From: an uncultured Flavobacteriaceae bacterium | Lineage (GTDB): Bacteria; Bacteroidota; Bacteroidia; Flavobacteriales; Flavobacteriaceae | Length of the DNA: 64,000 nt | Direction of reading: 5' to 3' | NCBI GenBank assembly: GCA_947493175.1 | Contig: CANLQD010000002.1 | Span: 186,001-250,000 of the forward strand | Shown: positions 1 through 8,899 of the stretch, piece by piece | How the letters are laid out: every line of letters starts with the position of its first letter | Numbering within the stretch: position 1 is the first letter of the stretch | Notes under the pieces: model-generated | Database searches by the model: none | What the model was told of the DNA's origin: nothing | What the model saw: the letters and a program-made list of their open reading frames with translations, nothing else | Made by a program: the position numbers and the translations under genes

Positions 1-940
1 ACAGCAAGGGATGATAGGCATCCCTTAGAAACAGCCGTTTCTGTTCATTGATTTTTGGCATCAAGGCGTTCATCTCTGAAGCGTACTTCGCCTTGGCAGC
101 GGTTACATCTATATCGGTTAAAAAGGACTGGTAGTCTCGTAACAGCGTATCAAAGGGGCGTATTTCATCTGTAAGGGCGTTTAAGATACGTCGAATCTCT
201 TCCCGCTCATCGAACTCGAGATTGTTGAGTTCCCTACTGTACTTTAAAGCAGCCTCCGGTTCTATATAAACAATGCTTCCGGTTTTGGAGGAACCCATGA
301 CCGTGCCCTTGACTTTTTTGCGATACATGGCCTTTACGGCCAAAACACGTCTGTTTTCAACGACCGATTCCCGAATATCGTCCAAATAATCGGATCCATG
401 GTACAGATTCAGTGCAGCGGCAAAACTTTGCCCTATTTTTCCCCGTACTTGATTGATTTGTCTTCGAATATTGAACAACCGATCGGAAGCACGGTCTTTT
501 ACTTCCCCGAAACGGTCGATGACGGTATCGATTTGGCTGGGAATTTCGTTGTTGGCCTCGATTGTTTCGGAAAACTCGAATAGCAAAGGATAGTACTCCT
601 TGAACTTTTTAAAAAACTTTTTGTGGGTGCCCACTGTAGTGCAGATAGCGGTGATTCTTCGAAACCCCGCTACTTCCAAGGTGGTGTTTTCAATTTTCAA
701 TAGCTGTAATTCCCCATTAATGGTATCGAAACCATGATTGGGAATTCGGTTTTCGCTTATCAACGATGACAAATACTCCGAGGTATGCCCTAGGGCCAGC
801 AAAATGGCATCCCGATCTGTCAACGGGGCAATAGCCAGTGCTGCTTCTTTTCCGAGTTCCGTATTACATCGGCTCGCAAGCTGCTGCAATACGGTCGGGA
901 ATTCTAAATCTTGAAGGGTTTTCTGTTGGATCCAGCGCAT
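1..940 (-). CDS. mutS2: Endonuclease MutS2 (N-terminal part; gene runs off the left edge)
   Basis: Reading the minus strand from the ATG at 940 gives an open frame of about 313 residues that leaves the window without a stop. It starts MRWIQQKTLQDLEFPTVL, contains the MutS-type core and clamp segment (FGEVKDRASDRLFNIRRQI) and a GSIVYIEP-like segment, and ends at LFLRDAYHPLL, the segment just before the ATPase domain. MutS2 proteins of this phylum are about 720 residues, so the Walker ATPase, KOW and Smr nuclease parts lie to the left. The family acts on branched DNA and limits recombination, or rescues stalled ribosomes in some bacteria. It is divergent from ung with about 175 bases between. 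The family call is firm; the precise role is inferred. Confidence 0.9.
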   Translation of the reverse strand, partial: MRWIQQKTLQDLEFPTVLQQLASRCNTELGKEAALAIAPLTDRDAILLALGHTSEYLSSLISENRIPNHGFDTINGELQLLKIENTTLEVAGFRRITAICTTVGTHKKFFKKFKEYYPLLFEFSETIEANNEIPSQIDTVIDRFGEVKDRASDRLFNIRRQINQVRGKIGQSFAAALNLYHGSDYLDDIRESVVENRRVLAVKAMYRKKVKGTVMGSSKTGSIVYIEPEAALKYSRELNNLEFDEREEIRRILNALTDEIRPFDTLLRDYQSFLTDIDVTAAKAKYASEMNALMPKINEQKRLFLRDAYHPLL

Positions 941-1116
941 TGTCATCTAAAATCGACGGCAAAGGTATGGATTAGGGGTGAGATGGAAAACAAGTTGGTT
1001 CGTCGGTCCCAACATCCTTCTAACAGAAAGAAGAGGCGCTTTTGGCTTGCTCATCGTGCAGTTGTACAGGGATCAACAATACCGTATTTTTGGATCGGTC
1101 CCACAAAAGATAGTTT

Positions 1117-1782
1117 ATGAACGTGCACATTCACCCAAGTTGGAAGGAACAATTGGCAAATGAATTTGAACAGCCCTATTTTCAGCTTTTGGTACAATTT
1201 GTAAAAAAAGAATACACCCAACACACCTGCTACCCCAAAGGAAAAGACATTTTTGCCGCTTTTGACCACAGTCCGTTTGACCGAACAAAGGTAGTGATCA
1301 TTGGTCAGGACCCTTATCATGGCCCAAATCAGGCGAACGGACTTTGTTTTTCGGTAAACGATGGGATTCCCCACCCTCCATCGTTGATCAATATTTTTAA
1401 GGAAATCCAGACCGATTTGGGTGTGCCTTATCCGCAAAGTGGTAATCTGGAACGTTGGGCAGACCAGGGGGTACTGCTTTTAAATGCTACGCTTACCGTT
1501 CGGGCGCACCAAGCGGGAAGCCATCAGGGAAAAGGCTGGGAGACCTTTACCGATGCCGTTATTCGCAAGGTTTCCTCGGAGCGTGAAGGCTTGGTATTTT
1601 TGCTGTGGGGTGGTTTTGCCAAAAAGAAAGCAGGCCTGATCGATAGTGCCAAGCACCACATTCTCACATCGGGCCACCCTTCACCCTTGAGTGCCAATCG
1701 GGGGCTGTGGTTCGGGAACAGACATTTTAGCACGGCGAATGATGTGCTACTTAAAAACGGTTCAACACCCATTAAGTGGTAA
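1117..1782 (+). CDS. ung: Uracil-DNA glycosylase
   Basis: A 221-residue family-1 uracil-DNA glycosylase that removes uracil from DNA and starts base-excision repair. The water-activating motif GQDPYHGP is at residues 63-70 (Asp65, Tyr67) and the minor-groove loop HPSPLS with the catalytic His is at about residues 187-192. The length matches the family and the ATG at 1117 precedes a typical N-terminus. The gene is divergent from mutS2, and its 3' end faces the GH9 gene, 23 bases away, with no clear terminator between them. Nothing looks odd. Confidence 0.97.
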   Translation: MNVHIHPSWKEQLANEFEQPYFQLLVQFVKKEYTQHTCYPKGKDIFAAFDHSPFDRTKVVIIGQDPYHGPNQANGLCFSVNDGIPHPPSLINIFKEIQTDLGVPYPQSGNLERWADQGVLLLNATLTVRAHQAGSHQGKGWETFTDAVIRKVSSEREGLVFLLWGGFAKKKAGLIDSAKHHILTSGHPSPLSANRGLWFGNRHFSTANDVLLKNGSTPIKW

Positions 1783-1805
1783 TAGGACCGTAGCTTTCCA
1801 AGTTT

Positions 1806-3710
1806 TCAATCCAAATAACTGATCAATCCGATGGCAAAGTAGTAGGGCACGTCCCAAGCCTCTTGCGTGCTCCATTCTACCAAATTCTGTGTTTCTAAAT
1901 ACGGCCGGTCGTTCGGAGTCCCCAAGAAACCGATCAGCGGGGCCGACGGTATTTTATAATTCATAAAAGAGGCGGGAATGGGGTGTTTAAAGCCCACCCC
2001 GGTGAAGAGGCAAAGTCCGTACGGATTGTGCCCCATACTCCAATGCAGTATTTTTTCGGCAGCTTTTTTCCATGTAGGTTTTTCCAATAAATGTCCCGCC
2101 CGCGCCATCAGGTATCCATGTTGGAGAAATACCGAATTGGTGCCGTGTGGCATGGGGTCTTCGCTGAAGACATGTATAAAAGTACGCACCTCCTCTTTGC
2201 CGCTTGCTTCTCGAAATTTTTGGGCTTTGGGAAAAGGCGGATTTCGGTACACTCCATAAGGTGGTATATGGAAAGGGTTGGACTTCGCATCCGCCAACAA
2301 GTAGTCTTCGATGTAGCTTGTCAAAGCCTCTTGGACCTTCTTCTTTAAAGGGGCCATTGAAGGAATATCCACTTCTAATAATCGCAATAGTGCCATCGCC
2401 GGCTCATCACTGAAAGCAATACTTCGATAGCCGTCCCGATTGTCTTTTTCCATAAAATAACCGCTAAGTCCTTCTGAATTTAGTCGTTGTCGCTCTAGCA
2501 GCCGATCCGTCAAGGTTCCTATTTGTTCCGGTTTTACCGAGGGGCCACCCGCGTGATAGAGCTCCACGGCGGCCAGTAGCTGTTGCGCTACGAAAAGGGT
2601 GCGTTCGTCATGTGGTACCGATACCCCGTATTGCCAAGCCCTGTCGGCCAGCACTAGGGAATTGCTTTTTTGGGGTCCCTCGAAAACGGTAGATGCCAAG
2701 GCCTGGTGGCGTACAAACTGAAATTGTACCAGGGGATTGTAATGGGTACGCACTTGGCGTTCGATACCGTTCATGGGAATATTGTCGTAGTCCAAATCAC
2801 CTGCAGCGGTTACCCCGGGGTGGTTTTCGTTCCACCAGGTATCACCATAGCTGCCAAGCCGATTTTTACCGCCTCCAACATCGCCGTATACTTGGCCTTT
2901 GTCGGTAATCATTTGATGAAAGTACTGGTTTCCCCATCGCATCTCTTCCAAAGCGCTTTCCCGAAATGCGGGGTGTCCCCGTAGTGCGAGCTGCCCCAAA
3001 GCGTCTAAATTGGGAAGGGTCAGGAACAACCATTTTCGCCAATCTCCCGCATCGTTCCAACCACCGGCTACGGGCATATAGTAGGTGCTGTCAACATCCA
3101 AGTAGGCGTCATCGGCGTTTTCCTTGGCACGTATTCCCGGTATTTCTACCCCGGAGCGTTGACTGTACATAAATTCCAAATACCCCCGCTCTAACCGCTC
3201 ATAAACCTGGTCGTTTATCTGAAAAGGGGCCGAGAAGCCAAAACGGTTTTCCAACTGATAGACCCCGGGAGTCGTAAAATCCGTAAAATCCCCTTGCCAA
3301 AACACACCCCAGCGGGTATCTATCCGTTTTAATCGACCCACGTACAATGGTCCGTCCTGAGTACCTACTTTTAAAGGGGTGGTGTTATACTCGGAAAGGG
3401 TCGTGTTCAATGGCCACCTAAAAACACTCTTTTGTTCGGACCAAATTTTTGGCGCAATGGATTTGCGGGGTAGGCGCATACCTACTTTGGTGATGTAGAA
3501 GGGGATTTCATCGGGCAAACTGTCTTGTAATCTTCCACCGAAGAAACTTACTTGCTTTGGGGAATCGGTAAGAAAGCCTAGCTGCGAGGTAGCCAGAAAT
3601 GGTGTTTCATAGTCGTAAAGCGGTTGCGATTGACCTAAAAAGCCAAAAACAATCAGCAGTACTCCTAGACTTATCGGACTTTTAGGTATCATTGAAAGTA
3701 TCATAGGCAT
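1806..3710 (-). CDS. Glycoside hydrolase family 9 (endoglucanase/cellulase-like), secreted
   Basis: The longest frame begins at a TTG (3737); the ATG at 3710 is preferred because it leads directly into a hydrophobic signal peptide ending near FGFLGQSQ. An N-terminal Ig-like cellulase domain (about residues 40-170) precedes an (alpha/alpha)6 catalytic domain. The GH9 motif GGWNDAGDWRKW (about residue 225 of the long frame) supplies the catalytic-base aspartates. A C-terminal segment with GHNPYG and then EAWDVPYYFAIG corresponds to the loop holding the catalytic Glu. GH9 enzymes cut beta-1,4-glucans or related polymers. No carbohydrate-binding or type 9 secretion sorting domain is seen and there is no SusCD pair nearby, so the substrate is uncertain. 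Confidence 0.85.
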   Translation of the reverse strand: MPMILSMIPKSPISLGVLLIVFGFLGQSQPLYDYETPFLATSQLGFLTDSPKQVSFFGGRLQDSLPDEIPFYITKVGMRLPRKSIAPKIWSEQKSVFRWPLNTTLSEYNTTPLKVGTQDGPLYVGRLKRIDTRWGVFWQGDFTDFTTPGVYQLENRFGFSAPFQINDQVYERLERGYLEFMYSQRSGVEIPGIRAKENADDAYLDVDSTYYMPVAGGWNDAGDWRKWLFLTLPNLDALGQLALRGHPAFRESALEEMRWGNQYFHQMITDKGQVYGDVGGGKNRLGSYGDTWWNENHPGVTAAGDLDYDNIPMNGIERQVRTHYNPLVQFQFVRHQALASTVFEGPQKSNSLVLADRAWQYGVSVPHDERTLFVAQQLLAAVELYHAGGPSVKPEQIGTLTDRLLERQRLNSEGLSGYFMEKDNRDGYRSIAFSDEPAMALLRLLEVDIPSMAPLKKKVQEALTSYIEDYLLADAKSNPFHIPPYGVYRNPPFPKAQKFREASGKEEVRTFIHVFSEDPMPHGTNSVFLQHGYLMARAGHLLEKPTWKKAAEKILHWSMGHNPYGLCLFTGVGFKHPIPASFMNYKIPSAPLIGFLGTPNDRPYLETQNLVEWSTQEAWDVPYYFAIGLISYLD

Positions 3711-3935
3711 ACGGTTTCCATACTCTAAAATAACCAACTGCCACGAGCTTTAAATGCTAGTGACGTCTTTCTTTTGGTAAACGATAAAATATGAGGACCA
3801 ATAATGTAATGTACCATCAATAGAACGGAAATGCGAAATCTATTCGAGCTGTTTTGGATGTTGGCCGAGGGTTTTTGGCAACATTTTTTTAGAGGAAAAA
3901 TATTTTTTTAACAGGTTCTTTATTGATATAAAATA

Positions 3936-4388
3936 ATGAAAAGTATTACTTTTATAAAAGAATATCAAACTAAACCAAACCTTTTGAATTCCAAAACCTC
4001 CACGTTGCATTCTATTTTACTAATAGATGACGACCACTCGAACAATTTTATCAATACGATTTTTATTAATCAATTGGGATTGGAAATAGATGTGAACACC
4101 GCCTTGAACGGGCTGGAAGGCATTCAATTTCTGAAAGATTCTTTTGCGGGTCCCTGTCTAATTATCTTGGACATACAGATGCCGGTAATGGATGGCTGGG
4201 CGTTTTTAGACGCCTATGATAAGGAGATTCCCAAAGAGGTGAAAGAACAAATTACAATCGTGATGATTACTGCTAGCACTGACGAAATCGACAAGGCCAA
4301 GGCAAGAAAAAATCCGCATGTCACCCGGTTTATGCAAAAGCCACTATCGGATTTAAAGTTTCAAAGGTTGATTAAAAAATATTTTTGA
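3936..4388 (+). CDS. Stand-alone response-regulator receiver (CheY-like)
   Basis: A 150-residue protein consisting of one receiver domain after a roughly 25-residue leader. The acidic cluster LLIDDD (residues 28-33), phosphoacceptor Asp79 in LIILDIQMP, Thr112 in MITAS and Lys135 in MQKPL are all present, so it should be phosphorylatable. There is no output domain and no kinase gene beside it; such single receivers usually relay to a distant partner. It is convergent with the next gene (16 bases apart). The first residues are not receiver-like, so a start inside the leader is possible. Confidence 0.88.
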   Translation: MKSITFIKEYQTKPNLLNSKTSTLHSILLIDDDHSNNFINTIFINQLGLEIDVNTALNGLEGIQFLKDSFAGPCLIILDIQMPVMDGWAFLDAYDKEIPKEVKEQITIVMITASTDEIDKAKARKNPHVTRFMQKPLSDLKFQRLIKKYF

Positions 4389-4404
4389 TGTGATTTGCGA
4401 ATCG

Positions 4405-5253
4405 TCATTGGCTTAAAATTTGCTCACTCGGAAGTATGTTGTCTATGAGCTTTAAATTGATTAATTCTTGTTGCACCTTTGCTAAGGTTGCTGCATTCAT
4501 GGGCTCCTGACTCCACCTGGTGATCGAAAGCCATTCTTGAATATCCTCAAGCTTTTGCTCATATCGATTGGCCAATGTGCGGTCAATACTGGGAATGTCC
4601 TTGAATTCCGAGGTGTATAGATTAATGACTTCCAGGATGTGCGACAGACTTGTTTGGCCATCTTCCAAGAACTTATGGGTAGCAGCGATTACAAAACAAG
4701 GCCATGGAGTGGGGCAGTCCCCCAATCTTTTAAAAATTCCTTGGTCTACCAAGGGTTTGGTCGTAAAACGCTCCCACATGAAATAGGTTGCGGTCCCATT
4801 GGTCAAGGCATCAACGGCACCGTCCAAATTATTTACTATTTCGAATTGCAACTCCTTGGTGTCCCATCCTTCATTCTCTGCCTGAACGTAAGCCATTAAA
4901 TGGCTTCCACTTCCATACCGGCTAATGGCTGCCTTGGTATTCCGTAGTTCCTGTACAGCGTTGAAGTTACTGTTAGCAGATACATGAATACCCCATAATA
5001 AAGGGGTTTCGATATATTTTTGAGCTATTTTAACGGCGTTTCCTTCGGTAATGCTCTTCACCAATCCTTCGGTAAGGATAATCGCCAGATCGGCTTCCCC
5101 CTCTTTTAGGAGCTGGCACATTTTACCCGTCCCCTCTGGAATATCTGTCCATTGCAGGTCGATGCCGCGTTGCTCAAAGGCGCCCTCTTCGATGGCTAAA
5201 TGCCAAGGAAGATTAAAATGTTCGGGAACTCCAATAATTTTGACTTTTTTCAT
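4405..5253 (-). CDS. Periplasmic-binding-fold protein of the NMT1/SsuA-like class, without signal peptide
   Basis: A 282-residue type 2 binding-protein fold. It begins MKKVKIIGVPEHFNLPWHLA, shows the family's GADLAI-like segment (GEADLAIILTEG) and a TNGTATYFMWERF segment typical of the second lobe. Members normally bind sulfonates, thiamine precursors or similar small molecules for ABC uptake. Here there is neither a signal peptide nor a permease or ATPase gene nearby, so it is probably a cytoplasmic ligand-binding protein. It is preceded by the nucleoside phosphorylase operon on the same strand but separated by about 90 bases. The ligand is unknown. Confidence 0.75.
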   Translation of the reverse strand: MKKVKIIGVPEHFNLPWHLAIEEGAFEQRGIDLQWTDIPEGTGKMCQLLKEGEADLAIILTEGLVKSITEGNAVKIAQKYIETPLLWGIHVSANSNFNAVQELRNTKAAISRYGSGSHLMAYVQAENEGWDTKELQFEIVNNLDGAVDALTNGTATYFMWERFTTKPLVDQGIFKRLGDCPTPWPCFVIAATHKFLEDGQTSLSHILEVINLYTSEFKDIPSIDRTLANRYEQKLEDIQEWLSITRWSQEPMNAATLAKVQQELINLKLIDNILPSEQILSQ

Positions 5254-5340
5254 ACAATTCTAGGGTGGGTTTCCGTTGGATCCAAATAAGAAATAGGCGG
5301 TGCTATTCTCATTGTAAAACCAAAAATATGTTTTTAAGAA

Positions 5341-6210
5341 TCAACCATGCAATCTTTCCAGCACATATTGAATAAGCAAATCGACTGCTTTTTTGGGTTG
5401 CTTGGAGAAATCCCCTGTTGACCGGTTGGCCAAAATGCAATTCATAGAAACTGCACGGTGTCCCAAAAGATTCGCAAGTAAATAAATGGCCGAGGTTTCC
5501 ATTTCCAAATTGGTAATGCGCATTCCTTTATGTTCGAAAGCTTCTAATTTTGATGGTAAGTTCGTGTTTGAGGAAACCAATCTAAGATTTCTGCTTTGAG
5601 GGCCGTAAAACCCTATATTCGTTAGGGTACATCCTAATCGTATACGATTTGACCACAGCAGCTCCTTAAGGCTTTCATCACATTTTACTACATAAGGTGT
5701 TGCTTTTTCAGCTGCCCAGTTCATTTGCGAAACGAAGGCATCCGTCATTGCGCTAAAACCATCCTCATTCGTTTCGTAAAAGTGTTTCAACCCATCGAGC
5801 CCCATGCCAAATTCACTTAATAAGAAGGAGTCTACGGGAATATCTGGTTGAATCGCACCGGAAGTACCAATACGAATGAAGTTCAACGAAGTTGGTCGGT
5901 CTTTGATTTCTCTTGTGGCAAAATCAATATTGGCCAGGGCGTCCAATTCGTTCAAGACAATATCAATATTATCGGTGCCTATCCCAGTGGAAAGCACGGT
6001 AAGTCTTTTTCCCTTTATGTATCCGGTATGGGTAAGAAACTCCCTTTTTTTCTTCTGGACCTCTATCGATTCAAAATATTTGGAAACTTCTGGGACCCTT
6101 TCCGGGTCTCCGACCAAGATAATGGTATCGGCGATATCGGGAGGTGCCAAATGTAAGTGGTAGATGCTGCCATCTGCATTCAGAATCAATTCAGATGGGA
6201 GTAAGGCCAT
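5341..6210 (-). CDS. Nucleoside phosphorylase (uridine phosphorylase family)
   Basis: A 289-residue member of the PNP/UDP phosphorylase family, which splits nucleosides with phosphate into base and ribose-1-phosphate. The phosphate-binding motif VGDPERVP is at about residues 33-40, a second phosphate-binding segment IRIGTSGAIQPD lies near the middle, and the ribose/base-binding segment NLEMETSAIYLLA follows. The start codon lies one base after the stop of the upstream DUF1835 gene, so the two are translated from one transcript. Which base it prefers cannot be read from the sequence. Confidence 0.88.
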   Translation of the reverse strand: MALLPSELILNADGSIYHLHLAPPDIADTIILVGDPERVPEVSKYFESIEVQKKKREFLTHTGYIKGKRLTVLSTGIGTDNIDIVLNELDALANIDFATREIKDRPTSLNFIRIGTSGAIQPDIPVDSFLLSEFGMGLDGLKHFYETNEDGFSAMTDAFVSQMNWAAEKATPYVVKCDESLKELLWSNRIRLGCTLTNIGFYGPQSRNLRLVSSNTNLPSKLEAFEHKGMRITNLEMETSAIYLLANLLGHRAVSMNCILANRSTGDFSKQPKKAVDLLIQYVLERLHG

Positions 6211-6211
6211 G

Positions 6212-7144
6212 CTAAAGTTTCAAGATACGATCGGTGGCCGTGTTGTATAAGAAATTGTATTTCAAAGCTCCACCCAAATATACGTCGTTGTCCTGTATGC
6301 GGCTATAGTAACTCGTTCGGCCTTCCAAAATTTCTTTGCCATGTTTGGAGAGGCGTACCGGATTAAAAGAAGAAAACAGCGGTTTTAACCTTCCAAGGGC
6401 ACGTATATACTGACTATCGCCAAAACCGAGCCATCCCTGATTTTGAAGTATGGTACCTAAAAAAGCCTTCTTGTTGGTCGGTTGTTCCTCCACAGCTAGC
6501 CTCAAAATGGTGTTCTCCATTTCATTTAGACCATTTCGAATGGAGGGAAACCGATGTAAATGGGTCTTTATAGCTTCTGAAAGGTACTCAAATTGGTAAT
6601 TTCCAAAATCGGTAAGATTTTCCAGTCGTATAGGATTATCACTGCAATACAATTGCCACACATAATCTGCGTATTCGATGTCATCTTGACTCAATACGGT
6701 TTTGGAGTTGTACAATTTCAGTAATTGCTCATCCGAAAGCTGGTTCAATGCGTACAAAGTGTCCGTTTCATCTTCCTTGCCACTACATACCAAAGAGATT
6801 TGGGCGTACTTTCTATTGGTCTTTAACCAGCTAATGACCGCCAGCATATTTATCTGACAAAAAAGATCGTACTCAAACCAAAGCACGATCTCATCCTGTT
6901 GTTTATGATTGCAAAGGGAACGGTATTCCTTTAATGTCTTTTCAATAAAGGAAGATTTTGTCACCTTATAATTCTTGTGCAGAAAATCGAAGCGCGTTTT
7001 CCAAAAAGATTCACTTCCCACATTGGTCAAAGTCTTGCCCTCACAGAGCATTTCACGCCAAGTGATGATATCGCCTTTCAGGTTAAGTGTCTTCAGACGA
7101 TCCGTAAAACTATCTCCGTTTGTGATGTGTAACAAAGAGCTCAT
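6212..7144 (-). CDS. DUF1835 domain-containing protein
   Basis: A 310-residue protein beginning MSSLLHITNGDSFTDRLK, the DUF1835 signature start, followed by WREMLCEGK and a FEYDLFCQINML segment in the first half. The C-terminal half (FLGTILQNQGWLGFGDSQ) is a helical region often found behind DUF1835. The function of the family is unknown. It is the first gene of a two-gene operon with the nucleoside phosphorylase; the single-base spacing suggests a functional or at least translational link to nucleoside metabolism, which is inference. Confidence 0.85.
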   Translation of the reverse strand: MSSLLHITNGDSFTDRLKTLNLKGDIITWREMLCEGKTLTNVGSESFWKTRFDFLHKNYKVTKSSFIEKTLKEYRSLCNHKQQDEIVLWFEYDLFCQINMLAVISWLKTNRKYAQISLVCSGKEDETDTLYALNQLSDEQLLKLYNSKTVLSQDDIEYADYVWQLYCSDNPIRLENLTDFGNYQFEYLSEAIKTHLHRFPSIRNGLNEMENTILRLAVEEQPTNKKAFLGTILQNQGWLGFGDSQYIRALGRLKPLFSSFNPVRLSKHGKEILEGRTSYYSRIQDNDVYLGGALKYNFLYNTATDRILKL

Positions 7145-7274
7145 TGGGGATTGGTTTAGGTTTCGGTATTTAAAAGTAACATTTAATCGAAAAAAACAAA
7201 ATTAAATTAACACAAACTACATAAAAGATGCTAAAGAAAAACAGGAGTGCCAATGATTTTGATGAAAATTGGTG

Positions 7275-7601
7275 CTAGCCTCCAACCCGTTTTACCTTAA
7301 ACCCCTTGGTGCTTAACATTTGCATTATTTTATCCCGGTAATCCCCTTGAATAATGATTTTGCCATCTTTAAAGGTGCCTCCAACGCTTAGTCGTGTCTT
7401 GAGTTCTTTGGCCAGTTTTTTAAAGTCGCTCTCTGCTCCATTGTACCCCTCCAAAATTGTAATCGGTTTTCCTTTGCGTTTTTCATACTTGCATAGAATG
7501 GGAGTGTCTTGCAACCAAATATCGCTCTTCGGCTCTTTGGGCGCTTCCTTCTCGGGAACGTGATCAGGAAATAGATTCTTTAATTGATCTTTCAGGTCCA
7601 T
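7275..7601 (-). CDS. SUI1/eIF1-like translation factor (YciH family)
   Basis: A 108-residue protein. The first about 40 residues are a charged, poorly conserved extension; the rest is a SUI1 domain with KRKGKPITILEGY, then LSVGGTFKDGKIIIQGD and the terminal GFKVKRVGG, all typical of the bacterial YciH/SUI1 fold. Bacterial members can influence initiation fidelity by discriminating against non-standard start signals. It stands alone, 130 bases from the DUF1835 start. The family call is strong; the cellular effect in this organism is not known. Confidence 0.92.
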   Translation of the reverse strand: MDLKDQLKNLFPDHVPEKEAPKEPKSDIWLQDTPILCKYEKRKGKPITILEGYNGAESDFKKLAKELKTRLSVGGTFKDGKIIIQGDYRDKIMQMLSTKGFKVKRVGG

Positions 7602-7818
7602 TGTTAAAAAATTGTATAGCCAAAGATAACCGAAAAACCATGGTAATCAGAGGTGATCGAGACGAATTCATCATTCCCGAACAACTCTCTTGATGTGCTA
7701 TAGGGTGATTTTTCAGATAGTAACCAGGTTTGAAGTTCCTTAGCCAGCTAACAAAAAATAAGTTGGATTATTTTGTAAGAACGGGCTAGCCATATGGGAC
7801 ATGACCATATCTTTGCCT

Positions 7819-8769
7819 TTAAGACTTTACCAGTCCAAGCTCTACCAATCGTTCGTGAAGAAATTCCCCGGCAGTAATATCTTCAAACTGTTTCGGGTGC
7901 GCTTCGTCGATACAGTTTTCCAAGCAATTCAGTGGCATTTCGCTGATAGGGTGCATGAAAAATGGAATAGAGTAACGGGAAGTGCCCCAAAGTTCACGAG
8001 GTGGGTTTACCACTTTGTGAATGGTCGACTTCAGTTTGTTATTGGTTAATCGGGATAGCATATCACCTACATTGATCATCAATTGGTCGGGTTTGGCAAT
8101 GGCATCGACCCACGCTCCCTTATGATTCTGCACCTGAAGTCCCTTACCATGTGCACCCATCAACAGGGTAATTAAATTAATATCCCCATGGGCAGCGGCC
8201 CGTTCGGCGTTTTTGGGCTCTTCGGTAATGGGAGGGTAATGAATAGGGCGCAAGATAGAGTTTCCGTTTTTAATAAATTCATCAAAGAAGGTCTCCTCCA
8301 GGTCTAGATGCAGCGCCAGTGCCCTAAGTACATATTTGGCGGTCTTTTCGAGCATCTGGTAGGTCTCTTTGCCTATAGCATTAAAGTTGGGCAACTCTGC
8401 AACGTTTACATTTTTAGGATATTCGGCTTCTAAGGCAGGGTTGTCCTCCACATACTGGCCAAAGTGCCAGAATTCCTTTAAATCTCCTACTTTGCGGCCT
8501 TTCGCGTGTTCTTTTCCGAAAGAGGTATATCCTCTTTGGCCACCAATTCCTTCAATTTCATAGCTATCCTTTGCATCCTGTGGTAAATCGAAAAACTTCT
8601 TTATCTGTGCATACAGCTCTTTTACCAATTCATCTGAAAGAAAATGACCGCTCAGGGCTACAAAACCAATGTCGCCAAAGGCCGCACCGATTTCTTCGAT
8701 GAATTTCTGCTTTCTATCGGGGTCACCGGAAACAAAGTCCTGTAAATCTACACTGGGTATGGCGCTCAT
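7819..8769 (-). CDS. 2-oxoglutarate/Fe(II)-dependent oxygenase (isopenicillin-N-synthase-like family)
   Basis: A 316-residue oxygenase of the plant-type DIOX/IPNS superfamily. The N-terminal DIOX_N domain occupies about residues 5-120. The iron ligands are His194 and Asp196 (AAHGDINLITLL) and His251 (STIHKVVNPP), with the 2-oxoglutarate-binding RxS at Arg265/Ser267 (SRYSIPFF). All catalytic residues are intact. Conserved single-gene homologues are common in flavobacteria, but the substrate is not known. It is divergent from the E1 dehydrogenase gene across about 130 bases and has a good promoter upstream. Confidence 0.9.
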   Translation of the reverse strand: MSAIPSVDLQDFVSGDPDRKQKFIEEIGAAFGDIGFVALSGHFLSDELVKELYAQIKKFFDLPQDAKDSYEIEGIGGQRGYTSFGKEHAKGRKVGDLKEFWHFGQYVEDNPALEAEYPKNVNVAELPNFNAIGKETYQMLEKTAKYVLRALALHLDLEETFFDEFIKNGNSILRPIHYPPITEEPKNAERAAAHGDINLITLLMGAHGKGLQVQNHKGAWVDAIAKPDQLMINVGDMLSRLTNNKLKSTIHKVVNPPRELWGTSRYSIPFFMHPISEMPLNCLENCIDEAHPKQFEDITAGEFLHERLVELGLVKS

Positions 8770-8791
8770 GCCTTGTTTTTAAAAGTTTCAA

Positions 8792-8820
8792 CAAAGTTAG
8801 TAAATAATGAAAGGACGCAA
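8792..8820 (-). promoter_or_regulatory. Bacteroidota-type promoter for the 2OG oxygenase gene
   Basis: On the minus strand TAACTTTG (complement of 8792-8799) matches the Bacteroidota -7 box TAnnTTTG, and a TTG lies 18 bases upstream in the place of the -33 box. The box is 22 bases from the start codon, so the leader is short. The call rests only on match to the known consensus. Confidence 0.5.
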
Positions 8821-8899
8821 TGCATCCCAAAAAGCGATTTTGGATGGCTTTTTTGTTACATTTATCCTTCTCTAAGCATAAAAAGCAACAAAATATCAC